Position numbers and translations under genes: made by a program. A stretch of DNA of 35,502 nucleotides from Phoronis australis (taxonomy: Eukaryota > Phoronida > Phoronidae), in NCBI GenBank assembly GCA_002633005.1, contig NMRA01000235.1, positions 76,625 to 112,126 on the forward strand, given 5' to 3'. This document shows positions 9,201 to 16,939 of this stretch, piece by piece. The stretch's first letter is position 1. Each line of letters starts with the position of its first letter. The notes under the pieces were generated by a model that saw only the letters and a list, made by a program, of their open reading frames with translations, made no database searches and was not told where the DNA came from.

Positions 9201-11760
9201 GGGAACCAGCGAGAGTGATACCTTGGCAACTGCACCAAAATTTGCTAACATGCGCATTTAGTTAATAACCTGTGGCCTTCTATATTGCACGTGCACTGGT
9301 GATGCTTATCATCTATGTACAACCATTTTAGGAAGCCGACTTCATTGGAAAAACAGCTCTGCAGAAAATCAAGGCTGATGAACTGAATCGTCGTCTCGCT
9401 TTTATGACGGTAGACACAACGGATGTAGATTGTGAAGGAAATGAGACAATATGGTTCGAGGACAAGGTATGTGTCGTGTTTCAACTCAAAACCTTCATTT
9501 ACTCATGTTTTGGTCAACATGATCTCATTAAAATTTGAACTATGTTTTTTGTGAGCTAAAACAGACCAAATTATCTATTTGTCACTTGTCCACGGGCATT
9601 AATGGCATTATCATAATTGCCTGTTCTACTAGGAAACTTTGACAAATTTTTGTAGTTGAGCTGAAACAGCTGGTCTATAGCCGATCTTTTTTGAGTGAAC
9701 GGAAACAAAATTTTGTAAATCCACGCAAAGCTTCGTGGCTGAGGTGAAACCTGCCAACTTGAAGCCAGAATAAACCTAGTTTGTGTTGGGAAAATTTGCT
9801 GAAAAAGCAATGAAAGATCTCCTGTCGGAAAATCTTTGGGGACAAATCCGAATTCTTAACAGGACGACAAAATTTGTTTTTCCATCCAGAAATTCATAAT
9901 TATCTCACAGATGTTGTCAGCAAACGTGACTTTTCTTCTTTCTCCGGTTTCAATAAACGATCGAAGCATCGATCCTTATATGTTGGCTTATGTTAGTGAT
10001 GAATTTGAACTGTGCTAAACTGTGGGAATAACAACAAAACAAAGTGCGGTTAGTGCGAGGATAAAACAAGCTTTATTATTTACTGAGTAAGGTGTATGTT
10101 TGAGATGTGAACATCTCTGACTCTATTGTTTCTGATGAGATGGCATGTTGTGGGAGTCTATTCCAGAGCAAAATAATAGATGAGAAGAAAGAGTAGTATG
10201 CAGTGCGAATGTTTGTTTTCTCAAACGTGTAAGAGTGCCGGGAATTACTTGATCTAGAAATATGTAGCGGTGGAAGATTTGTGTGGAGTATGGCAACTAG
10301 GTTGTGTATGGTCTTGTGCATGAGGACCCGTTCCAAACGCCGTAACACCATTGAAGAGTCTATTAAATGCAAGCCGTTACATGCTTGCAGCTCACTGTAA
10401 TATATTACTACAATATGTTATACACTGTAACACTCTTCAATAAGCCTACAATCAGACGGCCTTTTTTGAGCAACGAGGACAAATGTGAAGTCGCGAGACC
10501 TAAGAGTTCTGGGATAACGGCACTTTCATCTGAGGTTGCCATTTTGTAAATTCGGCGAGAAATACAGATTGCCGCTAGTGTCGAAGCTGAATGTAAGCGA
10601 AAATCTTGGCAACAATAGTAAACATAGACTTGATCCTGGGGCGCACTGTAACATGCATGTAGGACTCGTTGAAGAGTGTTACGATGTATAGTGTATTGTA
10701 GTAGTATATTACATTGAGCTGTAAGCATGTAAGGGCTTGCATTTAACACACTCTTGAATGGTGTAACGGCGTTTGGAACGGGAGAAATAAACAGTTTGTT
10801 TCGAGCACGTTTTCTTGAAGTGTGTTCCATTTGAGAGTGGTGAACATAGAGGTAACAGAGGAGTATCTGGAGTGGTCATTAATTGGGACGAACTTGGCTG
10901 CTTTAAGCTGTATTCTTTCTATTTATCAATATTGGAGCGTGCAGAGGGATCCCAGACACTAGTGAAGTGTAGGACAAGGATTTTGTTTCACAAGGTGCAT
11001 ATATGAGGTCCCGTTTAATGAAGGCAAGAGTTCTGTTTGGCTAAGACTGAGGCACTTGTGTCTATGTGAGTGTTCCATGATAAATTATTGGTAAGAGTGA
11101 CCCCAAGGTAGGAGGCTTGATTTATACCTTTCAGTGGTGAGTTGTGACACCTGTAATTATATATTATGGTGGAACGTTTTCTGTGGACACTTGAAATATT
11201 GCATGTGGAAACGTTGCTTATGTCTTCCTCAGACTAATAGGTGGCGCTGCGGATATTGCAATGTAGACCTGACTGAGCGCCCTCATCACGGTTCACAGCA
11301 GACATTTCTTGGTGAATCAAGGTAGATTCTGGTGTTCTCCTTTTGAAATCAGTTCATTTCAAATAAATGACAGTCACTTCCTTCCGCCAGTAATCGCATT
11401 ACGCCTTATGGGGGGTGCTTTAATTGTAGGACGTATTGTTTAATTGTGTCACTTCGATCTTACTGCATCAACTTTTATGTCCAGCAATGACGTTCAACAT
11501 GACGTTGTGCGTCTTGTAAGTTTAAAAAGTCTAAAGAATCTTTATCGCGAATAATTTTACAGGCAGTGGGTAACACAACCTCGGGAGCGTATGGATATCA
11601 AATTAACAAGAGTGTGTGCTTCGGTTACTTGCCTATGGAACTACAAGCGCCTGGCACTCAAGTTCAGGTGGAATTAGTGGGAGAACGTTACGTGGCCATC
11701 GTTTTGAAAGCACCACATGTAATGGTCGAATCCATGAGAAGTACCAGGCATTTGAAATAA
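98..11760 (+). CDS. DMGDH: Dimethylglycine dehydrogenase, mitochondrial (3' half of gene, 9 exons)
   Basis: Exons are 98-217, 2169-2323, 3522-3739, 5366-5496, 5925-6142, 6361-6518, 7034-7093, 9332-9466 and 11563-11760. All introns are GT-AG and all phases agree, giving about 463 residues to a TAA stop. The product matches the C-terminal half of animal DMGDH almost without gaps. DMGDH (about 860 residues in mammals) is the matrix flavoprotein that oxidatively demethylates dimethylglycine to sarcosine in choline/betaine breakdown and passes the one-carbon unit to tetrahydrofolate. Visible in order are the end of the FAD-dependent oxidoreductase domain ([16 protein letters not shown]), the central FAO_M-type linker ([25 protein letters not shown]), and the GcvT-like aminomethyltransferase domain with its C-terminal barrel ([57 protein letters not shown]). 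The N-terminal half, with the mitochondrial signal and the covalent-FAD histidine region, lies upstream of the window. Sarcosine dehydrogenase and the PDP regulatory subunit are related, but the [23 protein letters not shown] wording is that of DMGDH. Confidence 0.94.
218..2168 (+). other. DMGDH intron (carries a MITE)
   Basis: This 1.95-kb intron begins GTAGGT and ends CATTTAG. It contains the 563-bp Mutator-like MITE described at 827-1389, a short AT-rich run of AAATA/AAAT units near 1568-1590, and otherwise unique-looking sequence with no coding potential that I recognise. The short open frames inside it (for example 199-486 and 1731-1942) run across the splice sites or have no recognisable product. 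Confidence 0.8.
827..1389 (+). mobile_element. Mutator-like MITE, copy 1
   Basis: The element is 563 bp and non-coding, with terminal inverted repeats CTCGCTGGTTCCCT... and ...AGGGAACCAGCGAG. It is flanked by 10-bp direct repeats CATAGAGCTT (817-826) and CATAGCGCTT (1390-1399) with one mismatch. Each end is itself a foldback: CCTGCGTGC and GCACGCAGG pair across about 20 bases. The interior is shared with copies at 8631-9213 (inverted) and 22636-23216. A 9-10 bp target duplication with long TIRs suggests the Mutator/MULE superfamily; no transposase is present. It lies in the first DMGDH intron of the window. Confidence 0.85.
2169..2323 (+). CDS. DMGDH: DMGDH exon
   Basis: The exon follows acceptor CATTTAG and ends at donor GCAG|GTACGT. 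It encodes [35 protein letters not shown] and EYGFHAG, the helical linker between the FAD-binding and folate-binding halves. KEER-x-AGRPT is a DMGDH hallmark. The final G opens the split Gly codon completed in the next exon. Confidence 0.92.
2324..3521 (+). other. DMGDH intron
   Basis: This 1.2-kb intron runs from GTACGT to CATATAG. It is AT-rich, with a short GA-rich run near 2880-2893 and several ACATGTA motifs. I see no coding exon, RNA gene or clear mobile element in it. Confidence 0.75.
3522..3739 (+). CDS. DMGDH: DMGDH exon
   Basis: The exon starts with GG completing Gly, then [39 protein letters not shown] and ends NKLPE at donor GAG|GTATAA (phase 0). It covers the start of the GcvT-like domain, where the W-FEPVG and DLTPFGK blocks are conserved across DMGDH and related demethylases. 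Confidence 0.93.
3740..5365 (+). other. DMGDH intron (holds a degenerate tandem repeat)
   Basis: This 1.6-kb intron runs from GTATAA to ATTTTAG. Its middle, about 4110-5000, is a copy of the dispersed tandem-repeat family described separately. Open frames there on both strands (for example 4539-4931 minus and 4696-4995 plus) are repeat sequence with no recognisable protein. Confidence 0.75.
4110..5000. repeat. Degenerate tandem repeat family (CCTAGTGG units), copy 1
   Basis: The copy begins with a hairpin-like CCCACATATGTATATGTG and the phrase TATGCCGTCATC. Degenerate GTCCGTT units follow, then repeated blocks containing TATCTCAAAAACCCTT, CATGAAATT-like text, GGGACGTCACC and TCCTAGTGGAAACT. 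The same order recurs at 34975-35502. Units look about 150-190 bp long and heavily diverged. I do not recognise the family. Confidence 0.65.
5366..5496 (+). CDS. DMGDH: DMGDH exon
   Basis: The acceptor is GATTTTAG. The exon reads [20 protein letters not shown], then [20 protein letters not shown] and HDY plus two bases of an Arg codon before donor CAG|GTTATT. The [12 protein letters not shown] block is the start of the folate-binding GcvT core. Confidence 0.92.
5497..5924 (+). other. DMGDH intron
   Basis: This 428-bp intron begins GTTATT and ends TTTTGAG. No feature is seen in it. Confidence 0.75.
5925..6142 (+). CDS. DMGDH: DMGDH exon
   Basis: The exon completes Arg (AG|A) then [40 protein letters not shown] and AIRISYTG, ending at donor CAG|GTAAAA with one base of Gly. 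The [11 protein letters not shown] and AIRISYTG blocks belong to the GcvT aminomethyltransferase fold. They align position for position with animal DMGDH. Confidence 0.94.
6143..6360 (+). other. DMGDH short intron
   Basis: This 218-bp intron runs from GTAAAA to TTTAAAG. It interrupts the conserved SYTG/ELGWEL block exactly at the Gly codon. It holds no other feature. Confidence 0.85.
6361..6518 (+). CDS. DMGDH: DMGDH exon
   Basis: The exon encodes [32 protein letters not shown] and [11 protein letters not shown], ending in phase 0 at GAG|GTAGGA. The G-ELGWELY and [18 protein letters not shown] blocks are among the most conserved of the DMGDH/GcvT family. Confidence 0.95.
6519..7033 (+). other. 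DMGDH intron
   Basis: This 515-bp intron runs from GTAGGA to TTTGCAG. No coding or repeat feature is recognised. Confidence 0.75.
7034..7093 (+). CDS. DMGDH: DMGDH 60-bp exon
   Basis: This small exon lies between TTTTGCAG and AAG|GTAAAA. It encodes exactly 20 residues, [13 protein letters not shown] followed by KFVKLKK, and is phase 0 at both ends. [14 protein letters not shown] is a signature of the family just before the C-terminal barrel. Confidence 0.93.
8318..8555. mobile_element. Short TIR element (CATGCGCGCA ends), copy 1
   Basis: This 238-bp non-coding element has perfect 10-bp inverted ends, CATGCGCGCA and TGCGCGCATG. It is flanked by direct TTAAT repeats (8313-8317, 8556-8560). 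The interior contains TTTGCTGACAAAAAAGC, a CCTTTTTAGTGA-like block, CTTCGCCAAATG and a poly-G run at about 8511-8520. Related copies lie at 33010-33266 and, reversed, near 16268-16405. The superfamily is not assigned. Confidence 0.75.
8631..9213 (-). mobile_element. Mutator-like MITE, copy 2 (inverted)
   Basis: This 583-bp element is the same family as 827-1389 in the opposite orientation. The ends are CTTGCTGGTTCCCT and AGGGAACCAGCGAG. GTGATACCT is duplicated at 8622-8630 and 9215-9223 (9 bp exact, one base offset on the right). Subterminal foldbacks are present again (CCTGCGTGC...GCACGCAGG on the right end). No coding capacity. Confidence 0.84.
9332..9466 (+). CDS. DMGDH: DMGDH exon
   Basis: The acceptor is CATTTTAG. 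The exon reads [40 protein letters not shown] and WFEDK, ending in phase 0 at AAG|GTATGT. DFIGK-AL and RRL-F-TVD...EGNE-IW begin the C-terminal GCV_T_C barrel. Confidence 0.94.
10060..11215 (-). mobile_element. Non-LTR retrotransposon (LINE) 3' remnant, broken
   Basis: The minus strand keeps the C-terminal part of a Jockey/CR1-like reverse transcriptase in several frames. Near 11070-11110 it reads [20 protein letters not shown], then [11 protein letters not shown], then about 10840-10930 [11 protein letters not shown] and [20 protein letters not shown]. After an insertion it resumes at 10320-10076 with [29 protein letters not shown] and [13 protein letters not shown] before a stop at 10076-10078. 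Frameshifts and stops make it non-functional. The LGV-LSW and WNRLP tails are typical of the family. The upstream limit is approximate. Confidence 0.8.
10327..10782. mobile_element. Foldback element inside the LINE remnant
   Basis: Two 114-bp arms (10327-10440 and 10669-10782) are inverted copies with few mismatches, starting CCCGTTCCAAACGCC and ending GGCGTTTGGAACGGG. They surround a 228-bp unique centre. The element interrupts the LINE reading frame between RARNKLFI and LMHKTIHN, so it arrived after the LINE or by rearrangement. I see no clear target duplication and no protein. Confidence 0.72.
11563..11760 (+). CDS. DMGDH: DMGDH terminal exon with stop
   Basis: The acceptor is TTTTACAG. 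The exon reads [40 protein letters not shown], then [20 protein letters not shown] and ends RHLK before TAA at 11758-11760. VGNTTSG-Y-Y-I-KS is the conserved end of the GCV_T_C barrel, and the C terminus falls where animal DMGDH ends. An ATTAAA at 11827-11832, 67 bases past the stop, is a possible polyadenylation signal. Confidence 0.95.
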   Translation, partial: AVGNTTSGAYGYQINKSVCFGYLPMELQAPGTQVQVELVGERYVAIVLKAPHVMVESMRSTRHLK

Positions 11761-14429
11761 CACTGAAGCGGAAGGAGTGGTCGTGGATGGGGGCGAGTAA
11801 ACACGTGCACACACCCTCCCCAAAAAATTAAAAGCGCCTGGCTGCCAACTTGCATACGGCGACAGTCAGGAAAATGAGGGCACATCAAAACATGCCAGAG
11901 AGAAACATTAGACAACGTTGATCAAATTCCAGTGCTCGACTTATTCTTTCCAAGAAGTACTCTCTGACAAGAGATAATCTGTCCTTCTATTTGCGTTTTT
12001 GAAATAATTTATCCCCCAAGTGGCAAAAATATTTTACGTCATTGCTACATTTACGTTGCTAGGCCTCTCCTAAAGTATAAAAAGTTGTTACATTTTATGT
12101 AATTGTTACAATTAATGTCGAATGCACATCCGAGAATTGTAAAATTGTTACATTTTACGGAAGCGACGTCATATTTCACGAGTTTGCTTGCTATTTGTCA
12201 CACTGAGAAAAACATTGCTCGGATTGTTTGAACAAAATTCTCTCAAATGTGCTAGCTCGAATTTTTTTGTCCCTATAGGGCTTTTCACTGTTTTCTTAAC
12301 AGGAATAGTATCTTTGTATAGTAAAAAAATAATCAGCATAGCAAATGTGATGCAATACAAAATAGGTATCAACGCTGTCTTCTCGGAGTCCACAATTTTG
12401 CGTCAAATGTAGCCGTTCAAGGCAGAATTGCTTGGCATGATTCTGCCTTTTGGAGGAATATTAAATGGTCAGACACTGGAATAGATTAGTCTCAATGGAG
12501 GACACCACAATTACTAAGATGATGTTTTCTTTTAGGCTGCAACAAAAATTGTCTTAAGAATTTAATCGCATTTTTATACACTCTTGCAAGGTGGGTAGCG
12601 TGCAATAGTCTGCAAAGGCAACTGGCTGACACTTGGTGAAACCTGATCCAAACACGCCCACATTGACAGGGCTAAATACCTTCAAAAATGCTTATGACAC
12701 AGAACTGCCCATTAAGCTTCCACTTGACCGATCTTTACGATCATTTCTTATTCAAGTTCGCCAGAGTTCTTCCTCTTAGGGAACGGGACGCTTTATACGT
12801 TTATCTTTGGAGGAAAGACTGTGTGAGATACATGTATGTCACTCAAGACAAGTTAGAGATGACCTTCATTTTTGTTTCACTGTTGACTTGTGTATATGAC
12901 ATTATTAGAGAAAAAATGTTTCATGGTTATCAAACTACATTTGTTCTAGTCCAAAAGTTATTTTGAACACTGAATTTTTATGTCTCATGTTTTCTAATGA
13001 AAGTACCGAACTTTCTTTAGCTAAATATCTCAGGGATGCTTTTTCAGTCGGAATTAAATTGCATTCTACTGTTTTGTAACTCTTCAGTGGCGGACCTAGA
13101 GTAGGGCCAAGGGGGCTATGCTCCCCTAAAATTCTCCCTCAGTAAGTTACATGTACATTTGAAAGTTTTGGGATGCAAATATCTGACGGTCAGATCCTGG
13201 CAAAGTCCCTGCCCTGGAGCCCCCTGGTTTAAAATCCTCTATCCGCCCCTGCTCCTGTTGCTGTTATTTGAGAGTCATGTCTCACAGTTTCTTCCATATC
13301 CATGCATGTTTCTTTCGATGTGGTGATTAATTAATTATTGTTCAATTGCTACAGTAATGTACACACAAAGATTATTCCATGTTCCTCCATGCTGTTATTA
13401 ATTAATTTGTCGAGACTGGGTGCTTTATAGGCACAATTCTTAAAATAATGATTTATTCATTCATTTACTTGAACCTCATACAGTTTTGACTTCAGATGAA
13501 ATAAGTTTCCAGGATCAGGTAACAAGTTTGTTATTGTGAAAGCGTTCTTCCAATCTTTTATTGGCGCTCCCAGGTAGTAAATCAAATACAGGTGTATGTA
13601 TCCAGCATTACAGTTAACACACTTCTCTCGGAAAGAAGAAAAAAAAACAACGAATTCGTACTTTGGTTAATATTTGCGGTATTTCTTCGGGGAAAACGAC
13701 CACAAAATTGTTTTCACGGAGAATTCACTGTCAAAAGCCACTTTGTTAGAAAAATCACCCGTTCTAGTCCACGACAATTTGATGTATTTCAGCCAGTGTT
13801 TCATTGGATTGAAGTCATCGCTAATGTAGTGCGTGCCCTGCTTCACACAAAAGGAGCGATATCAAAATTTCTGATACCGACTGGTTCTGTTTACCACCTT
13901 AGTTGTAAAAATCAATAGACGAAGTACTTGTTCACCGCTGTACAGGCCAACTTCTTTTGAATCACACCATTCGCGTGCTCACACGCGCACATACTCATGG
14001 TGACAACAGCAAAATACACCATAGAAATAAATATTCCATAGGGGTGCACCACTCCAAGAATTTCTATTTCTTGTGATTACAATATTCATTTCTCTACACC
14101 ATCATTATCGATGATATTAATTTTGACAACGTCTAAATTTGGTTGATTTTATGCTTTTATATATCTTTAGTTTCCTAAGACAAATTATTAAAGTATATAA
14201 TTCAGACCTATCAGATTGCTCAAAATGTATGTTTAGGCGTTATTTCAAATGACTGATTTGTTTTTGACATATACATTCACTTAACATCATCCAATTAAAA
14301 GACTGTACAACGTTGCAAAACCAGTGTAAACGGAATACATGTAGATCCTATGACTGATTCTCACAGAAAGAGCAGACCTCATTTGATAAAATTCCAATCT
14401 TGTGAAGACAAGTGTTGGTACTGAAATTT
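11761..14429. other. Intergenic stretch after DMGDH
   Basis: This holds the probable DMGDH 3' UTR start, with ATTAAA at 11827, and then AT-rich sequence. Two TTGTTACATTTTA copies lie about 65 bp apart near 12090 and 12145. The palindromic repeat at 13086-13255 is listed separately. Open frames at 12169-12393, 12688-12966 and 13592-13918 have no recognisable product and I do not call them genes. Confidence 0.6.
13086..13255. repeat. Palindromic GGCGGA repeat (MITE-like), copy 1
   Basis: The left end reads CAGTGGCGGACCTAGAGTAG and the right end GGATTTAGG-type text in reverse complement (AAAATCCTCTATCCGCCCCTG). Runs of G near the left and C near the right pair as a hairpin. A similar unit lies at 23856-23969. 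Such palindromes with G/C runs are common non-autonomous repeats in invertebrates. Confidence 0.6.
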
Positions 14430-14621
14430 CTGTAGAACCATGTTAATTATGCTTTCGTTGCCAGTGATATGCAAGTCCTGTAGAACCATGTTAATTATGC
14501 TTTCGTTGCCAGTGATATGCAAGTCCTGTAGAACCATGTTAATTATGCTTTCGTTGCCAGTGATATGCAAGTCCTGTAGAACCATGTTAATTATGCTTTC
14601 GTTGCCAGTGATATGCAAGTC
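14430..14621. repeat. Perfect 4 x 48-bp tandem minisatellite
   Basis: Four head-to-tail copies start at 14430, 14478, 14526 and 14574, each beginning CTGTAGAACCATG and ending GATATGCAAGTC, with no mismatch that I can see. There are no spacers, so it is not a CRISPR array. Because 48 is a multiple of three, open frames run through it on both strands; these are by-products of the repeat. Confidence 0.95.
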
Positions 14622-15527
14622 CGTTTTACCTTCAAAATGATTTCAAAGTACATCCAACCTCTACAAACATTTAATTTACCAACATTTCCACTGCCCAACT
14701 AAAAACGACAAATTAATGAACTAGTAAACTTTGGAGATCCAAGTAGTTGGGTAGAAGAACCTGACACGATTTCGTTGTTAGCGCATCTTAATTTCTGTAG
14801 ATTGGTTAACAACGTAGAAAATATATATCTGAAACTAAATAAGGCGATCCAGATCCTCCCAAGGATACTATTGTTTCAAGAAATGAAGAATATAAATCGG
14901 CAAAAACAGAAAAAAAAACAGTTTTTTTCTGTTTTTGTTGATAAAGGAAGTTGTTACATCCGAAAATTTCAAATTTCAGTTGATCCATTCTTGTTGTTTT
15001 ATTTACCGATGTAGATTGGTTAAAACACGAGTGTGGACGTTTGACTACTGTAGCTTGATGAAGACTTGCTCATATTCAATCTGTAGTTAACCGTCTAACA
15101 GTGTCGTATTTTAAACCAGTTTTGTATGCACGAAGGGATTCTGCCTTATTAGTGAAAAAAGAATTCCACAATTAAGCGAAGGTCTTCGTTGCGAACCGTA
15201 CCAAAAATTGGACGTCAAGCAATGGGGGGCAAAACTAAAGATTCCAAATAAACTGCGTCATATCAAGAAACACGAGTACTTACGTCGATATCGCCCCAAG
15301 TCCAACCAAATTCCGTTGAGTAACTGTGTGTATGTACATTGACGTTTTACGATAAACTTTGGTGGAATATTACGACAATTGAAAAAGGCGACACGACAAT
15401 GAATAGTCAGAGACAGCGACATCTGGCGAAAGAGCTACACAGTAACAAGACTACTTATAAGGCGAGAGTATAGTCAGAATAATATGACATGGCACTCTGC
15501 AGTAACAATAATAAATACTATTGGTGT
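14622..15527. other. Intergenic AT-rich stretch
   Basis: No gene is recognised. The only structured element is a perfect hairpin at 14901-14937, with 16-bp arms CAAAAACAGAAAAAAA and TTTTTTTCTGTTTTTG and a 5-base loop. Confidence 0.6.
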
Positions 15528-15690
15528 CACCTAACACCCTGTTGCCAATTCACCGAACAAAGGCAATCTTTATCAAACATATAGCCACCATTTAGCCCGA
15601 TTCAGTACTTTCTCGTTGAGCAAATTGACTAAAAACATTCCATTGTTAATACACTTTTCAATCATAATACAGGCCCGTAGGAAAGAAAAA
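15528..15690. repeat. Dispersed repeat (GTCACCTAACACCCT), copy 1
   Basis: Shared text with 20577-20745 includes GTCACCT-ACACCCT, CACC/ACCAAACAAAGG-like blocks, ACTACCAT/GCCACCAT and ACATTCCATTGTTAATAC. Both copies are diverged by indels. Next to each is a piece resembling CAGGCCCGTAGG: in the forward sense at 15670, and inverted at about 20540-20555 beside the other copy. Family unknown. Confidence 0.6.
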
Positions 15691-16267
15691 ATTATTGGAA
15701 GGCACAAACCAATTTGACTTCACCCCCTTGCTATCACTCCCACCCCCCGTTCTCTGGATGTCACCATATTTGTACCGAACCCCACACTCCACGTCCGCCA
15801 TAGGTGGGGGTAATACCGGGGATGCAGCCATCAGGATTTGAGTAACATTGAACCAACAAAGATTCACGGAGAGTAAGAATGGGTCTAGGCCCCGAGCGTA
15901 ATGACGTGTAGCTGGGAGCAGCCTGGAATAACTATAACCGGGTTGAAGGTCAAGATTCTCGATTCAGTTTCGGGAAAACCGCATTTTATTATGACCATTT
16001 TTTGAAGTAATTTTTGGAAAGGTAAGGTCCCGAGGTGCCTGAAATGAGTGGCTTTGTGGCCGTTTCATAATTCCTTGATGAAACATGGCCGGTGGTCCAG
16101 TTTCTGGTCGCTGGGGGAAATGATACAGAGTGTGTCCTAAAAATGTACCCACTGCAACGTCTAGAGCTCCAATTCAGTTCCCGTGGGTAACTGAGATTCT
16201 AAGCAGCCCTACTGCATGGTTACACCTTATTTTTAATGTGGGTGTGTCTGCCATGACGTGCTCCGGG
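15691..16267. other. Intergenic stretch
   Basis: Mixed-composition sequence with a C-rich run near 15720-15750. No coding region, RNA or repeat family that I recognise. Confidence 0.5.
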
Positions 16268-16405
16268 CATGCGCGAACCTGGGGGGGGAGGAGCTCGGGG
16301 GGCTCGATGGCAAAGTGAGCAAAAAGGTCCGCCTCAGAGAAACAAAAAGTGCGAAGAAAACGAGACGAAAATCCACTAAAAGGCAGGTTTCGGCGTGCGC
16401 ACAAT
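16268..16405. mobile_element. Short TIR element, copy 2 (inverted, truncated)
   Basis: This copy is reversed relative to 8318-8555. It starts CATGCGCGAACCTGGG, has a G-rich block, then GCAAAGTGAGCAAAAAGGTC, GCCTCAGAGAAACAAAAAGT and CCACTAAAAGGC, matching the complement of copy 1 in order. The far end is degenerate (GGCGTGCGCAC), so the right limit is approximate. Confidence 0.6.
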
Positions 16406-16939
16406 TCATAGCCCTGAATGAATCCCGTTTTCATTTTTTTCTTTAGTAAGTGGTCCACATCCTGAAAAATTCGAGCCCCATCTATATTTTAGACTGGGTG
16501 CACGCATGCAGTGTGTGTAGTATGCATGGGAAATGCAAGCAAACGATTCAGTTTCGAAGAACAAAAATTCATTGCGCAATACTACTGGAAACCAAAAACA
16601 TCAAGGAAGTTCAAAGACAACCTTTCCAAGTTGATGACCAATGAGTTTGATTTTTTTATTTAAGTACCTAAACTTCGTTTTCGATCTACAGTTTGTAAAC
16701 TTCCTAAGCCAATAAACAATTTATTGTCATTTGAATTTTGAGACCATTTTAAGATACATTGTTGAGCTGTCCGAAATTCATCAATTTCCTTGAGACTTAT
16801 TTCAGACGGACAAAAATCGTTTAGTGCACTTCTATATTTGGGGATCTGATTATAGACCGAATTTTCCCAATGTCGGTCTGCAATTAAGTTCATTGAAGTA
16901 TTGCCATTTCTTACAAGATTAGCTTCTAATTGTACTATG
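16406..16939. other. Intergenic stretch left of the Penelope-like element
   Basis: The segment 16720-16905 resembles 18840-18995 on the same strand (shared ATTCATCAAT, GACTTATTT/ACCTATTTT, ATTTGGGG). The retroelement is therefore flanked by diverged direct repeats. A minus-strand open frame at 16660-16893 lies within this repeat and gives no recognisable protein. Confidence 0.5.

Larger units (their letters stand above)
7094..9331 (+). other. DMGDH intron (two mobile elements)
   Basis: This 2.2-kb intron runs from GTAAAA to ATTTTAG. It carries the GC-rich TIR element at 8318-8555 and the inverted MITE at 8631-9213, only 75 bp apart. The rest (7094-8317) has no feature I can identify. Confidence 0.75.
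9467..11562 (+). other. Last DMGDH intron (antisense LINE remnant)
   Basis: This 2.1-kb intron runs from GTATGT to TTTTACAG. About half of it is a decayed non-LTR retrotransposon in antisense orientation (10060-11215), split by a foldback element at 10327-10782. Both are described separately. The part 9467-10059 has no recognised feature. Confidence 0.75.

Noticed and set aside
12169-12393. Possible small membrane protein on the minus strand (hydrophobic IPILYCITFAMLIIFLLY)
   Set aside because: The frame would have to start at GTG, the first ATG is inside the hydrophobic stretch, and no homology or splice context supports it.
14379-14640. Repetitive proteins on both strands, or a CRISPR-like array
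   Set aside because: The frames are by-products of the 48-bp tandem repeat. There are no spacers between units and the genome is eukaryotic.
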